A stretch of DNA of 32,640 bases, taken from the NCBI GenBank assembly GCA_022562475.1, contig JADFPD010000016.1, forward strand, positions 1 to 32,640, in the 5' to 3' direction. Below are positions 14,897-23,472 of this stretch, in pieces (within the stretch, counting starts at the first letter, position 1; each line of letters begins with the position of its first letter). Both the position numbers and the translations under genes were made by a program. The notes under the pieces are model-generated. The model was given only the letters and a program-made list of their open reading frames with translations. It made no database searches and had not been told where the DNA came from. Source of the stretch: Chloroflexota bacterium (GTDB lineage: Bacteria > Chloroflexota > Dehalococcoidia > Lucifugimonadales > UBA3495).

Positions 14897-16828
14897 ATGA
14901 ACCTTCCACACCTGCCCCACCGCCTGAGCAGAGATTTTCGTTCCCGTTCAGGTTTTAGATGGCCCAGGGTCTCCATCAGGCTGGATTTTTCTTTGTCCAC
15001 CAAGTTAACTTTATTGGTGGTTATACCCCTGGCCATGACGTTGGCGGTCACCCTGCCTCTGACTGTGACTGGGCTCAACAAATTGGCATCGGTTACCAGC
15101 ACCGAAAGGCTGGAAGACGAGGTCCTGCTCGTCGACAAAAATATCGGCTTATTTGAAACAGAGCTGAATAGAGTGGCCGACGATTTCTCTCAAGACCCAA
15201 TCTTGCTGGCCATGGCCCGGGAATCCAACGGTGTGGCGATCAAAAACATCCTGATGGCTGCCAAGATAAGGTTGGGAGTCGAACACTTGGAGGTCGTCGA
15301 TGGGATGGGTATGAGTTTGGGTCACGAACACGAGCCTGGAGCTGCACTCGACTCGCAATCGATGAATGAATTGAACGCATTAGGTTTGGCCAAGATCGGC
15401 AAAACTGAGTTGGTCCAGACCCCCGGAGGTTGGTTCTTGGCGTCAGCACGCCCCCTTGTGGACGCGGATGGAATCATGGGGGCAGTAGTCGTGGGTCGGT
15501 TGATCGATAATAAAGCGTTGGCGGAGATGAATCTAAACCGCTCTGACCCGATCATGGTTCTATTGGGTGACGATGATGAGGTAGTCTCCGCGTCATTTTT
15601 ATCTGGCGAAAAATCAACGCGGTTCTCAATGGTTCCTGACTCTGAATCTGTCCGGGCCGCTCGGATGGGCCAGATCGTCATTGGCTCAGCGATTATCGAT
15701 GGGACTAATCATCGGACGGCATATGTGCCGGTGGCATTGGGCAGCGGCTCCAGCAGTGTTTTTGCGGTTTCCTTGACCAAATCGCCGGTCGTAGGTCTTC
15801 GCGATGAACTCATTGCGGATCAGGTCATGGTGACAGCCGCATTGTCGCTGTTGGTATTGGGTGTTGGCTATGTGGTGACCCGGACGATCACCAGGCGGAT
15901 CATGCGGCTGCGGGACGGGGCGGTTGAGATTGGCAACGGCAATCTTTCATTCAGGATCGAAGAAAGCGCCCACGACGAGATGGGCACGCTGGCCCGCGAG
16001 TTCAACCGTATGTCCGACCGCCTCAAAGAGAAAAACAATCAACTGGAAGAGGCCAACCGGGACTTGGAACAGCGAGTTTCCGAACGCACCGAGGAGTTGC
16101 AGCAGGCCAACATTCAACTGATCGACGCGCAGATCCAATTGGTCCGCACCGAGAAATTCGGAGCGCTCGGCGAGTTTTCCGCCGGCGTCGCCCACGATCT
16201 CCGCAATCCATTGGGCGCCATCAGGAACGGGATATATTTCCTGAAATCGAGGATGGCTAGGTCCGGCTGGCTGAACACAGAGCCCAAGGTATCCGAATAC
16301 CTCACCGTGATGGACGAGCGGATAACCCAATGTGACAAGATCATCGAAGACCTGATCTCCTTCACCCGAATATCAACCCCGGTCTACTCGTCAGTGACCC
16401 TCTTCGAAGTGCTGGAATCCACCCTTTCCGGGATCGAAACCCCGGACGGCATATCGGTCATAACCGACTATGGAGATAGTCCAGTGGATGTTCAGGCAGA
16501 CCCGCTCCAATTGCGCAGGGTGTTCACAAATCTGATCGTCAACGCCTATGAAGCCATGTCCGATGGCGGTGAGCTGACGGTCGCCGTGAAAGCCGAGGGA
16601 CCGTCGGCGGAGGTCATGATCAAGGATACGGGACCGGGGATAAGTCCGGAGGGACTGGAGAAGATATTCGAGCCGCTCTACACGACCAAGATTCAGGGCA
16701 CCGGTCTCGGGCTGTCGGTCTGCCAACACGTTATATCGAAACACAACGGAATTCTGGATGTCCACAGCAAAGTGGGAGTTGGCACCACCTTCACTGTCGG
16801 CCTCCCCCTAACCGCGGTGGGGAGGTAA
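14897..16828 (+). CDS. Membrane sensor histidine kinase with extracytoplasmic Cache-like domain and HAMP
   Basis: About 643 residues from ATG 14897; a GTG at 14879 is an alternative, and neither has a clear Shine-Dalgarno. Numbering here is from the GTG. TM1 is about 41-66. The extracytoplasmic sensor of about 250 residues looks like a single/double Cache domain (LEVVDGMGMSLG, GWFLASARPLVDADG). TM2 is about 315-335, HAMP 336-388, and a coiled coil with QRVSERTEELQQAN. HisKA H-box VAHDLRNPLGAI has His439, and the HATPase has NLIVNAYEAM, DTGPGIS and GTGLGLSV. The core belongs to the DHNP (NtrB/ZraS-like) subtype, different from the other two kinases. No regulator gene is adjacent, so its partner lies elsewhere. 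Confidence 0.93.
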   Translation: MNLPHLPHRLSRDFRSRSGFRWPRVSIRLDFSLSTKLTLLVVIPLAMTLAVTLPLTVTGLNKLASVTSTERLEDEVLLVDKNIGLFETELNRVADDFSQDPILLAMARESNGVAIKNILMAAKIRLGVEHLEVVDGMGMSLGHEHEPGAALDSQSMNELNALGLAKIGKTELVQTPGGWFLASARPLVDADGIMGAVVVGRLIDNKALAEMNLNRSDPIMVLLGDDDEVVSASFLSGEKSTRFSMVPDSESVRAARMGQIVIGSAIIDGTNHRTAYVPVALGSGSSSVFAVSLTKSPVVGLRDELIADQVMVTAALSLLVLGVGYVVTRTITRRIMRLRDGAVEIGNGNLSFRIEESAHDEMGTLAREFNRMSDRLKEKNNQLEEANRDLEQRVSERTEELQQANIQLIDAQIQLVRTEKFGALGEFSAGVAHDLRNPLGAIRNGIYFLKSRMARSGWLNTEPKVSEYLTVMDERITQCDKIIEDLISFTRISTPVYSSVTLFEVLESTLSGIETPDGISVITDYGDSPVDVQADPLQLRRVFTNLIVNAYEAMSDGGELTVAVKAEGPSAEVMIKDTGPGISPEGLEKIFEPLYTTKIQGTGLGLSVCQHVISKHNGILDVHSKVGVGTTFTVGLPLTAVGR

Positions 16829-16861
16829 CTGCGCCAGTCCAACGGAAGACCTTCCCCCTCC

Positions 16862-17746
16862 CTAGCCGATCACCTCTTTGAATCGCTGAACTGCGTTGAT
16901 GTGGTCTTGAGGTGAATTCAGCCCCGCCCTCATTGTGTTAACCGAAACGTGGGTTGCCCCCATCTCCTGCCAGGCCATTGCTTGTTCCTGCCAGAACTCA
17001 GGGTCGCCGTCGGCCAGGTTGATGCGGGCTTCCATCCCGATGGCCGCGCCGTCCCGGCCGGCCTCGGATGCGAACGCCATCAGTCTTTCCACGGTGGCCT
17101 TGGCCTCGTCCCCGGGCTGCATCTGGGGGAACCAGCCGTCGGCAAGGCGCGCCACTCGACGTAGCACCCGGTCGGTGGGCACAGGGTTCGCCCGCGCCCC
17201 AGCCCCCATCCAGATTGGGATCGGCCGCTGCACCGGCTGCGGGTTAACGCCGGCGTAGTCGACTTTGTGGTACCGGCCCTCGAATCCGACCACCTCCTTG
17301 GTCCAGAACTCCCTTAGCAGGGTGATCTGCTCAGCGTAGCGGCGGCCGCGATTCCCGAAGTCCTGGTCCAGCGCTTCGTATTCCACTTGGTTCCAGCCCA
17401 CGCCGACCCCCAAGCGAAGCCGCCCCCCAGTCAATACGTCCACCTCGGCAGCCTGCTTGGCCACCAGGGCGGTCTGCCGCTGGCCCAAGATCAACACCGC
17501 CGTCACCAGTTCCAGCTTGGCGGTGATTCCGGCCAGGTAGCCGAAGAGCACGAAAGGCTCGTGAAACATGGACTCGGAGGTATAGCTGCCCTGCCAATCA
17601 GCGTGGTGGCTGGTGTCCGCGCCCAGAACGTGGTCATAGACCAGCATGTGGGAATAACCCATCTCCTCTACGGCCTGCACGTAATCGCGCACCGCGGCCG
17701 GGTCGGCGCCGATCTCGGTTTGGGGAAACACAACCCCTATTTTCAT
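16862..17746 (-). CDS. LLM-class F420/flavin-dependent oxidoreductase
   Basis: 294-residue luciferase-like TIM barrel. It has MKIGVVFPQTEIG at the start, EEMGYSHMLVYDHVLG, TAKLELVTAVLILGQRQTA, LTGGRLRLGVGVGWN and GRRYAEQITLLREFW. The LRLGVGVGWN segment is typical of actinobacterial/chloroflexal F420-dependent members. ATG at 17746 follows GGGAGAGG. It lies 39 nt downstream of, and co-directional with, another luciferase-like gene, so they are probably co-transcribed. The substrate is unknown. Confidence 0.92.
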   Translation of the reverse strand: MKIGVVFPQTEIGADPAAVRDYVQAVEEMGYSHMLVYDHVLGADTSHHADWQGSYTSESMFHEPFVLFGYLAGITAKLELVTAVLILGQRQTALVAKQAAEVDVLTGGRLRLGVGVGWNQVEYEALDQDFGNRGRRYAEQITLLREFWTKEVVGFEGRYHKVDYAGVNPQPVQRPIPIWMGAGARANPVPTDRVLRRVARLADGWFPQMQPGDEAKATVERLMAFASEAGRDGAAIGMEARINLADGDPEFWQEQAMAWQEMGATHVSVNTMRAGLNSPQDHINAVQRFKEVIG

Positions 17747-17785
17747 GGTACCTCTCCCTCTGGAAAGCGGTGGATAGACGGCCGG

Positions 17786-18931
17786 TCAATCGTTGGCTGC
17801 CGATGGCATGGTTGAGGAAGCCTGGGCCTTCTCTTTTGCCCGGAAGTGGGGAATCACATGCTTGCCGAACATGGTCAGCGTGTTCATCACTTCTTCGTGC
17901 CTGGCCGGGCCGATGGCCGACAGCAAGAATATCTGCTCAACTCCCATCTCCTCGTAGCGCTCGAAGAACTTGATGCATTGGTCGGGAGTGCCCACGCAGA
18001 AAGACGTGCCCTTCTTCACCGTCTCGGCGGCGGTGGCGTCTCCCGGATGGGGGCCGGCCGCCAATTTCATGTCCCGCTCGTAGTAACCCTGGTAATCGGG
18101 CGGCACGGTGGCCGGGTCGACACCCTGCCAGACCAGCCGCGCCCGTTCCCGCTGTTGGTCCGTATACCAGCCGATCAGTTCCGTGCCCCTGCCCTCGATC
18201 TCCTTGGGGTCTTCGTGGCAGAAGCCGGCGGTCATCAGGGCGTTTTGGCTGTTGGGCGACACGCCGGAGGGAGTTGCTGCTTTCAGGGCCTGTTGATAGA
18301 GCTGAAGGACTTCGCCCACCTTATCGGGGCCGCCCTCGCTGCCGACCAGCGCGCCCAGGCCAAGCTGGGCGGCGGTGCGGGTGGTGGCTTCGCTGGAACA
18401 GGCCGACCAGAGCGGCGGATGGGGCTTCTGGATCGGCTTGGGAAGGACTTCACGGGGCGGAATCTGGTAGTACTTGCCCTCGTGGGAGAACACTTCCTCG
18501 GTCCAGATCCGGGGCAGGACCTGGGCGAACTCTTCCCACATTCCCCGGGTGTCTTCCAACTTTGTCCCGAAGGGGGTTAGCTGGTACGGATACCCCGTGC
18601 GGCCCAGGCCGACGTCCACCCGGCCGTTGCTGAGGATGTCCAAGGTGGCCATTCGGACCGCGGTGTGCAGGGGATGATGTATCGGCGCCAAGACGACACC
18701 CACGCCCAGGCGGATGCGCGAGGTGCGTTGGCTCACAGCGGCCAGGGTCAGGTCGGGAGCGCTGTTGTGCGACCAGACGGGCCTGAAGTGGTGCTCTGAG
18801 AACCACACGCTGTCGTAGCCCATCTCTTCGGCGTAGGCGATCTGGTCCAGGGCTTCCCAGATGCGCTTGGCTTCGCTGTCGTCGTCCCACGGCTTCGGGA
18901 CCTGTATCTGGTAGAACAGTCCAAACTTCAT
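17786..18931 (-). CDS. LLM-class flavin-dependent monooxygenase (bacterial luciferase alpha-like)
   Basis: 381 residues from ATG 18931 (MKFGLFYQIQVPKPW), chosen because GAGAGGAA lies about 6 nt upstream; the longer frame from 18952 has no such site. Motifs are YAEEMGYDSVWFSEHHF (a signature of the FMN-using luciferase-like class), TSRIRLGVGVVLAPIHHP, ILSNGRVDVGLGRTGY, and the C-terminal GTPDQCIKFFERYEEMGVEQ. FMN dependence with a separate reductase is usual for such proteins. First gene of a two-gene luciferase-like operon. Confidence 0.93.
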   Translation of the reverse strand: MKFGLFYQIQVPKPWDDDSEAKRIWEALDQIAYAEEMGYDSVWFSEHHFRPVWSHNSAPDLTLAAVSQRTSRIRLGVGVVLAPIHHPLHTAVRMATLDILSNGRVDVGLGRTGYPYQLTPFGTKLEDTRGMWEEFAQVLPRIWTEEVFSHEGKYYQIPPREVLPKPIQKPHPPLWSACSSEATTRTAAQLGLGALVGSEGGPDKVGEVLQLYQQALKAATPSGVSPNSQNALMTAGFCHEDPKEIEGRGTELIGWYTDQQRERARLVWQGVDPATVPPDYQGYYERDMKLAAGPHPGDATAAETVKKGTSFCVGTPDQCIKFFERYEEMGVEQIFLLSAIGPARHEEVMNTLTMFGKHVIPHFRAKEKAQASSTMPSAAND

Positions 18932-19036
18932 GAGATTCCTCTCGGTGGCCACTCCCGATGCTGGCGATGGGTTGTGGCTTAAAATTTCCTGCGGGGTCCG
19001 GTTGACGCCATTATAGAGAGTGGGTGAATACCGTCA

Positions 19037-19633
19037 ATGCGGTGCCCGGGCGGACCTTTCAGGCAGGAAGTGGACGCTATTCCAGCGCGCGACTTCTTGA
19101 TTAAATCCGCGAGTTGGAGCAACCTTCATCAACAATTGGCCGGCAAGCCGGAGAGATTGCGACAGATGAGGACCATTAGCTTTGGCGAAAGAATCGGGAA
19201 AGAAGGCGTATTGCGGGTCGGCGCCTCGGCGTTGATCTTCGATGAATCCAGGGGAAAGATCTTGATGACTCAGCGGGAAGACAACGGCCGCTGGTGCCTG
19301 CCCGGAGGCGCGATGGACCCCGGAGAGAGCGCGGACGAGACCTGTGTCAGGGAGGTATTGGAGGAGACGGGCCTGCAGGTGCGGGTGACCAAACTGGTGG
19401 GCATATATACAACTCCGGACCTGCTCATCGAATACCGTGACGGAAACAAGGTCCAGCCTGTGACCTTCAGCTTTGAGGCGGAGATCACCGGCGGCGAATT
19501 GGTGCTCAGTAATGAGACCATCGACTTCGGGTGGTACACGGTGGCCGAGATCGATGCCATGGACACCCTGGAGCATCACCTCACCCGCATTCACGATGGG
19601 GTGAATAACTTGCCGGCGGCGTTCTTTCGGTGA
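19037..19633 (+). CDS. NUDIX hydrolase
   Basis: 198-residue (from ATG 19037) nucleoside-diphosphate-linked hydrolase. The NUDIX box is complete: Gly91, then Glu97 and REVLEETGL (105-113), which ligate the divalent metal. It is preceded by WCLPGG. The first 43 residues look helical. A second ATG at 19166, with GGAGAG further upstream, would remove them, so the start is uncertain. Substrate class cannot be set; the fold fits NADH/ADP-ribose or dinucleotide-type pyrophosphatases. First gene of a plus-strand run that ends at the hairpin at 21376. Confidence 0.92.
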   Translation: MRCPGGPFRQEVDAIPARDFLIKSASWSNLHQQLAGKPERLRQMRTISFGERIGKEGVLRVGASALIFDESRGKILMTQREDNGRWCLPGGAMDPGESADETCVREVLEETGLQVRVTKLVGIYTTPDLLIEYRDGNKVQPVTFSFEAEITGGELVLSNETIDFGWYTVAEIDAMDTLEHHLTRIHDGVNNLPAAFFR

Positions 19634-19637
19634 CATC

Positions 19638-20072
19638 GTGACCAAGACCATCGTGTTCATATTAAAGTCGTTGTGGCAGATGCTGCGGCTGATCTTTTGG
19701 CTACTGGCAGCGGCGCTACGCCTGACCGTCGGCTTGGTGTGGCGGCAGACCCTAGGCCGGTCTACAGTCTACGTCCGGCGGGACTGGGACGACCGCGGCG
19801 TGGGCCGGGTCCGGTGGTCTGACCTCCATAGCCCACGCTGGGACACGGTGTCCGGAGGCGCCCAGGTGGAAAACCCACTGCCCCTGCTTCACGCCTACGT
19901 TTGGTGTGATAAAGTCCGAGGCAAGATCGGCCATTCCTGCGCCTACGGGCCGGGCCCCCACAACATCAAAATATGCATGCTGCGCGACGACAATAGCCGC
20001 CGCATCTGGGGGCGGTTGTTGGAAATTGCCGGGCCCGACCGTAGGCTGGCTGATCAAGGTCTAACGGAATAA
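19638..20072 (+). CDS. Membrane-anchored hypothetical protein
   Basis: 144-residue frame with a GTG start 4 nt after the TGA of the NUDIX gene, which suggests translational coupling. An N-terminal hydrophobic, weakly basic segment (MTKTIVFILKSLWQMLRL, FWLLAAALRLTVGLVW; residues about 4-35) may be one long or two short membrane spans. The rest is soluble and rich in Arg, Trp and Gly (DRGVGRVRWSDLHS, YVWCDKVRGKIGHS). I do not recognise a family. An 18-nt gap with a strong GGGGAGGAG leads to the ketopantoate reductase gene. The opposite-strand frame here is judged a shadow. Confidence 0.55.
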   Translation: MTKTIVFILKSLWQMLRLIFWLLAAALRLTVGLVWRQTLGRSTVYVRRDWDDRGVGRVRWSDLHSPRWDTVSGGAQVENPLPLLHAYVWCDKVRGKIGHSCAYGPGPHNIKICMLRDDNSRRIWGRLLEIAGPDRRLADQGLTE

Positions 20073-20090
20073 TCCTGGGGAGGAGATTGC

Positions 20091-21020
20091 TTGCGTATCG
20101 CGATTTTCGGCGCCGGAGGGATCGGCGGCTACCTTGGCGGGCGATTGTCCCAAGCGAGGGAGGAAGTGGTCCTAATCGCCAGAGGCGAACACCTTCAGGC
20201 GATCCGGGAGCACGGCCTGAAAGTTGACAGCATCAAGGGCGATTTCGTCGCGACCCCGGCCCTGGCCACCGACAACCCCGCCGAGGCCGGCATAGTCGAT
20301 GCGGTGATACTGGGGGTCAAGGCTTGGCAGGTAGTCGATGCCGCCGAGGCAATGCGCCCGATGATCGGCCCCAACACATTTGTCGTTCCCCTTCAGAACG
20401 GCGTGGAAGCCCCCGGCCAGTTGGCGTCCGTGCTGGGCGAGCAGGCCGTGGTGGTTGGATTGGGCGGTCTGGTTAGCTATATCGTCGGACCGGGACACAT
20501 CCGTCACGCGGGCGGTGAGCCCTTCGTTTCTTTTGGCGAGTCCGACGATTCGACCAGCGAGCGGACCCAGAATCTATTGCAGGTATTTCATAATGCAGGC
20601 GTCCAGGCAGATATCCCGTCCAATATCCACGCGGCTCTGTGGTGGAAACTGGCGTTCATGTCCGCCAACAGTGGAGTGGGCGCCATTACCCGCGTGCCCA
20701 TCGGCCAATGGCGCAGCGTGCCCGGGTCCTGGGAGATGGCCCAACGGGTGGTCCGGGAAGTCTTGGCGGTGGCCGCTGGACGCGGGATTGAGATGCCGGG
20801 CGACGCATTAGCTTCGACCATCGCCAGGTTGGAGAATTCACCCGCCGGTATGACGACTTCGATGCAGCGGGACTTGATGGAGGGACGCCCGTCGGAATTG
20901 GAGGTCCAGAATGGGGCCGTGGTCCGGCTGGGACTGGAAGCCGGCGTGCCGACTCCAGTGAATACCTTTATCTACCACAGCCTCCTACCCCAGGAGATGA
21001 AGGCCCAGGGCAAGTTTTAG
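20091..21020 (+). CDS. 2-dehydropantoate 2-reductase (ketopantoate reductase family)
   Basis: 309-residue NADP-dependent reductase, TTG start (MRIAIFGAGGIGGYLGG) with GGGGAGGAG 6 nt upstream. The Rossmann motif GAGGIGG is at residues 7-13. QNGVEAP is at about 102-108. Catalytic Lys186 is in LWWKLAFMSANSG, and the C-terminal substrate-binding signature SMQRDLMEGRPSELE carries the expected acidic residue. The classical role is reduction of ketopantoate in pantothenate/CoA synthesis, but many paralogues act on other 2-keto acids. No panB or panC is nearby, so a gene symbol is not given. Confidence 0.9.
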   Translation: MRIAIFGAGGIGGYLGGRLSQAREEVVLIARGEHLQAIREHGLKVDSIKGDFVATPALATDNPAEAGIVDAVILGVKAWQVVDAAEAMRPMIGPNTFVVPLQNGVEAPGQLASVLGEQAVVVGLGGLVSYIVGPGHIRHAGGEPFVSFGESDDSTSERTQNLLQVFHNAGVQADIPSNIHAALWWKLAFMSANSGVGAITRVPIGQWRSVPGSWEMAQRVVREVLAVAAGRGIEMPGDALASTIARLENSPAGMTTSMQRDLMEGRPSELEVQNGAVVRLGLEAGVPTPVNTFIYHSLLPQEMKAQGKF

Positions 21021-21053
21021 GCACCGGACTCAGACTAAGTCAGCGGAGCAACC

Positions 21054-21347
21054 ATGTCGATGGCCGTCATTTTAACGTTTTCCATCAAGCCCGAGCGGGC
21101 GGAAGAGTTCAGATCCTTGCTCAAGCGATTGCTTCCCAACACGAGGGCCTTTGAGGGGTGCCATCGGGTGGACGTCTACAGCACCAGGACAATCCCGGCT
21201 ATATCTATGTGGTCCAAGAACTGGGAATCAAAGGAGCATCAACAGAGGTGCCGGGATTGGCGGGACGAGACTGGCATCGCTGAGACCCTGGGGCCATTCT
21301 TGGTGAGCGAGCCAAGAATCAATTACTTCTACAAGCAGGATATCTAG
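21054..21347 (+). CDS. ABM-fold (antibiotic biosynthesis monooxygenase-like) small protein
   Basis: 97-residue dimeric alpha/beta-barrel type protein. Strand 1 is MAVILTFSIKPE, followed by a helix RAEEFRSLLKRLLPNTRAF, then EGCHRVDVYS, and SMWSKNWESKEHQQR. The sequence matches the order seen in quinol monooxygenases of the YgiN/ABM family. ATG at 21054 follows AGCGGAGC. Last gene of the NUDIX-unknown-ketopantoate reductase-ABM run, closed by a hairpin terminator 28 nt downstream. Confidence 0.82.
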   Translation: MSMAVILTFSIKPERAEEFRSLLKRLLPNTRAFEGCHRVDVYSTRTIPAISMWSKNWESKEHQQRCRDWRDETGIAETLGPFLVSEPRINYFYKQDI

Positions 21348-21375
21348 CGGCCCTTAGACCGCTGAACCCAAAATG

Positions 21376-21408
21376 GACCCTCAGTCAGCGGCTGAGGGTC
21401 ATTTTATT
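21376..21408. terminator. Bidirectional intrinsic terminator
   Basis: GACCCTCAG (21376-21384) and CTGAGGGTC (21392-21400) form a perfect 9-bp stem with a 7-nt loop, followed by ATTTTATT on the plus strand. On the minus strand the same stem is followed by CATTTTGGG. It sits between the convergent ABM and zinc-ribbon genes, which fits termination in both directions. Confidence 0.85.
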
Positions 21409-21637
21409 CCCAATGCCAGTGCCGTGGCGGCATCTCATGGGCGGGAAGGATGCGTATCTGCAGCGCGGGTATCATGAACGCCCGGTCGCAACTGCGGCAA
21501 CGCCATCTGCCAAATGGATGAAACCCTTCCGTGGGGTCTATCTCCGTGCTCCTACATCGGGCACACGCCTTCACTTCGTAGGGGATCTCGTTGGGGGTCT
21601 CCCCGGAGGTCTCGTCAGGTTGGGAAGGTGTGCTCAT
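21404..21637 (-). CDS. Small zinc-ribbon protein
   Basis: 77 residues with two CxxC knuckles (Cys25/Cys28 and Cys47/Cys50) spaced as in zinc ribbons: ACARCRSTE, then WRCRSCDRAFM. An acidic, Pro-rich N-terminal arm (22 residues) and an aromatic/His-rich tail ending HWHWE flank it. Zn binding is likely; the partner (nucleic acid or protein) is unknown. It is 82 nt downstream of the cupin gene on the same strand. Confidence 0.7.
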   Translation of the reverse strand: MSTPSQPDETSGETPNEIPYEVKACARCRSTEIDPTEGFHPFGRWRCRSCDRAFMIPALQIRILPAHEMPPRHWHWE

Positions 21638-21681
21638 ATTTGCTGCTCTCGTTATTTATACGCATGCCGCATGGGAGCGGG

Positions 21682-21732
21682 CGTCGTCCGCCGCTACGGG
21701 AGCGGCCCGTCGTCCGCCGCTACGGGAGCGGC
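21682..21732. repeat. 26-bp tandem repeat, two copies plus a degenerate third
   Basis: The unit CGTCGTCCGCCGCTACGGGA followed by GCGGCC starts at 21682 and again at 21708. A decayed partial copy (GCCGCATGGGAGCGG) precedes it at about 21667-21681. The array lies in the spacer after the cupin stop and runs into the last codons of that gene, so the array supplies its C-terminal residues. Confidence 0.75.
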
Positions 21733-22046
21733 ATGGAAATGCTGACCGATGGCACCGGGAAGCGGGTCTTATGACCTTCCCCGGTCACGTCCTCCCACAG
21801 TCTCAGGTCGTTGGGGCCAAAACTGTGGACCGTGCCGTCGGCCAATTGGATATCGATCTGGCCGCTCAGCATGCTCATCCAGCGGCGGCGGGGAGCGGGG
21901 TGAAACTCCGAGAACTCTGTGGGCTCATTTATCTGAATGGAACAGCCGGTACAGGTCTTTAGAGTCTCCAAGATGGGGTCGTCCACCTGAAGTTCTTCCA
22001 TGACGCTCTTGCCGTCTTCGCCGGTGTACATCCGGAAGATGCCCAT
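21720..22046 (-). CDS. Cupin-like small protein
   Basis: 108 residues. ATG at 22046 has AGGAGGG 8 nt upstream. The middle and C-terminal part looks like a cupin barrel: RRRWMSMLSGQIDIQLADG, then HSFGPNDLRLWEDVTGEGHKT. GPND is the usual turn before the second cupin motif. Metal ligands are not fully recognisable; the first motif lacks the HxH pair. The last residues (SMPLP) are encoded in the edge of the 26-bp tandem repeat. It is 73 nt after the luciferase-like gene in the same direction. Confidence 0.72.
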   Translation of the reverse strand: MGIFRMYTGEDGKSVMEELQVDDPILETLKTCTGCSIQINEPTEFSEFHPAPRRRWMSMLSGQIDIQLADGTVHSFGPNDLRLWEDVTGEGHKTRFPVPSVSISMPLP

Positions 22047-22119
22047 GTTCGAAGCCCTCCTGAGTTGGTGGTTGCTGGGATTCCGTGCCTATTTTACCGT
22101 ATGAACTTCGGCCGGTCTA

Positions 22120-23448
22120 TCAGTCGGCTTGCCGGAAGTGGTCGCGCTGGGTTGTGCCGGTGTAGGCAGTCCGGAAACGGCCGCGGCGTTGGAGCTCCGG
22201 GACGACGAGGTCCACGAACTCTTCTATGGCGCCGGGGCAGTAGATCGGCGAGAGCATGAACCCGTCGCCGCCAACTTGGTCGAAGAACGCCTCCAATTGG
22301 TCGGCGACGGTGGCTGGCGTCCCCACGAATTGGGGAAGACCCACGCTTTCGCCGTGGCGTTGGGCAACTTCCCTGAGGGTCATCGATTCGCCGTTTTCCT
22401 TCTGATACACCCTGCGGGAGCGCTGAAGCTCCGGCTCTGTCCTGCTCATCATCTCGTCGTCTGGCGACAGCTTGGAAAGATCGAAATTGAGGTGGCCCGA
22501 GAGGATCGCCATGCCGCCCTCGAGGGGCACCAGACTGTTGTGTTCTTCCTGTTTCTCCAGCGCCTCCGCCTCACTGCTTCCGATGATCGGTTGGACTCCG
22601 AACAATATCGCGCAATGGTCCGGGTCGCGCCCGAAGTCGGAGATTCGGTCCTTTACGGCAGAATAGTATGCAGCGGCCTCTTCAACACGGGGGTTGATCG
22701 CAAATACCGCGTCGGCGTATTTCGCCGCGAGATCGATGCCCCTTGGCGAGGTCCCAGCCTGGAGCAAAGCAGGCCCGTTCTGCGGTGAGCGGACGACGTT
22801 CAAAGGACCCCGCGAGCTATAGAATCGGCCTTCGTATTCGATCCGGCGGACTTTCGATGCATCGGCGAAGATGGCGTTCTGGCGGTCCATCACCACCGCG
22901 TCCTCGTCCCAGCTATTCCATAATTGTTGGCAGACTTCGATGAACTCGTGGGCCTTCTCATACCGCAACTCTGAGGGCTCCAGGCCCGCCTGGCCGTAGT
23001 TGGCGGCTTGGTTGTGATTGAGCGAGGTAACCACGTTCCAGGCCGCCCTTCCACCCGTCAAATGATCAAGTGTGGCCCAGAGACGGGCAGCGTAAAACGG
23101 GTGCTGGTAGCTGATCGAGAACGTCGCCCCCAGACCGATGTGACTGGTCACTGCGGCGATCATGGTGAGCAGCGGGATGGGGTCGTGCTCGGGGGCCTGT
23201 GTGGCGTAGCGCAGCGCCGGTTCCAATGACCCTTTGTAAGAGTCGGAGATGTAATTGAGGTCGGCGAAGAAAACCGTGTCGAACAGACCGCGCTCACAGA
23301 CCTGAGCGATATGTTGGTAGAGTTCCGGCCGGCGCCAACTGTCCTCCGGCCAGTCGGTGCGGGGGTGACGCCACATGGCCAGGCTGTGGTAGGTGGGTCC
23401 GTGCACCAGGAACTGGGCGAGGTGAAATTTTTTCTTCCCTTTTTTCAC
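22120..23448 (-). CDS. NtaA/SnaA/DszA-type LLM flavin-dependent monooxygenase
   Basis: About 442 residues. I prefer GTG at 23448 (MKKGKKKFHLAQFLVHG) to TTG at 23466, because family members begin close to the KKFHL strand; neither has a clear Shine-Dalgarno. Diagnostic blocks of the NTA/DszA/pristinamycin-oxidase clade are ERGLFDTVFFAD, EPALRYATQAPEHDPI, SYQHPFYAARLWATLDHLT, GRAAWNVVTSLN, LLQAGTSPRGIDLAAKYAD, and the C-terminal GTPATVADQLEAFFDQVGGDGFML. These enzymes use reduced FMN to hydroxylate or desulfurise/dealkylate organic substrates. No reductase partner is adjacent. Confidence 0.93.
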   Translation of the reverse strand: MKKGKKKFHLAQFLVHGPTYHSLAMWRHPRTDWPEDSWRRPELYQHIAQVCERGLFDTVFFADLNYISDSYKGSLEPALRYATQAPEHDPIPLLTMIAAVTSHIGLGATFSISYQHPFYAARLWATLDHLTGGRAAWNVVTSLNHNQAANYGQAGLEPSELRYEKAHEFIEVCQQLWNSWDEDAVVMDRQNAIFADASKVRRIEYEGRFYSSRGPLNVVRSPQNGPALLQAGTSPRGIDLAAKYADAVFAINPRVEEAAAYYSAVKDRISDFGRDPDHCAILFGVQPIIGSSEAEALEKQEEHNSLVPLEGGMAILSGHLNFDLSKLSPDDEMMSRTEPELQRSRRVYQKENGESMTLREVAQRHGESVGLPQFVGTPATVADQLEAFFDQVGGDGFMLSPIYCPGAIEEFVDLVVPELQRRGRFRTAYTGTTQRDHFRQAD

Positions 23449-23472
23449 ACGGCAACGCTTGCGCAAAAGAGG

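Noticed and set aside
22129-22788. 219-residue plus-strand frame
   Set aside because: Antisense to the NtaA/SnaA-type monooxygenase, whose family blocks are unmistakable.
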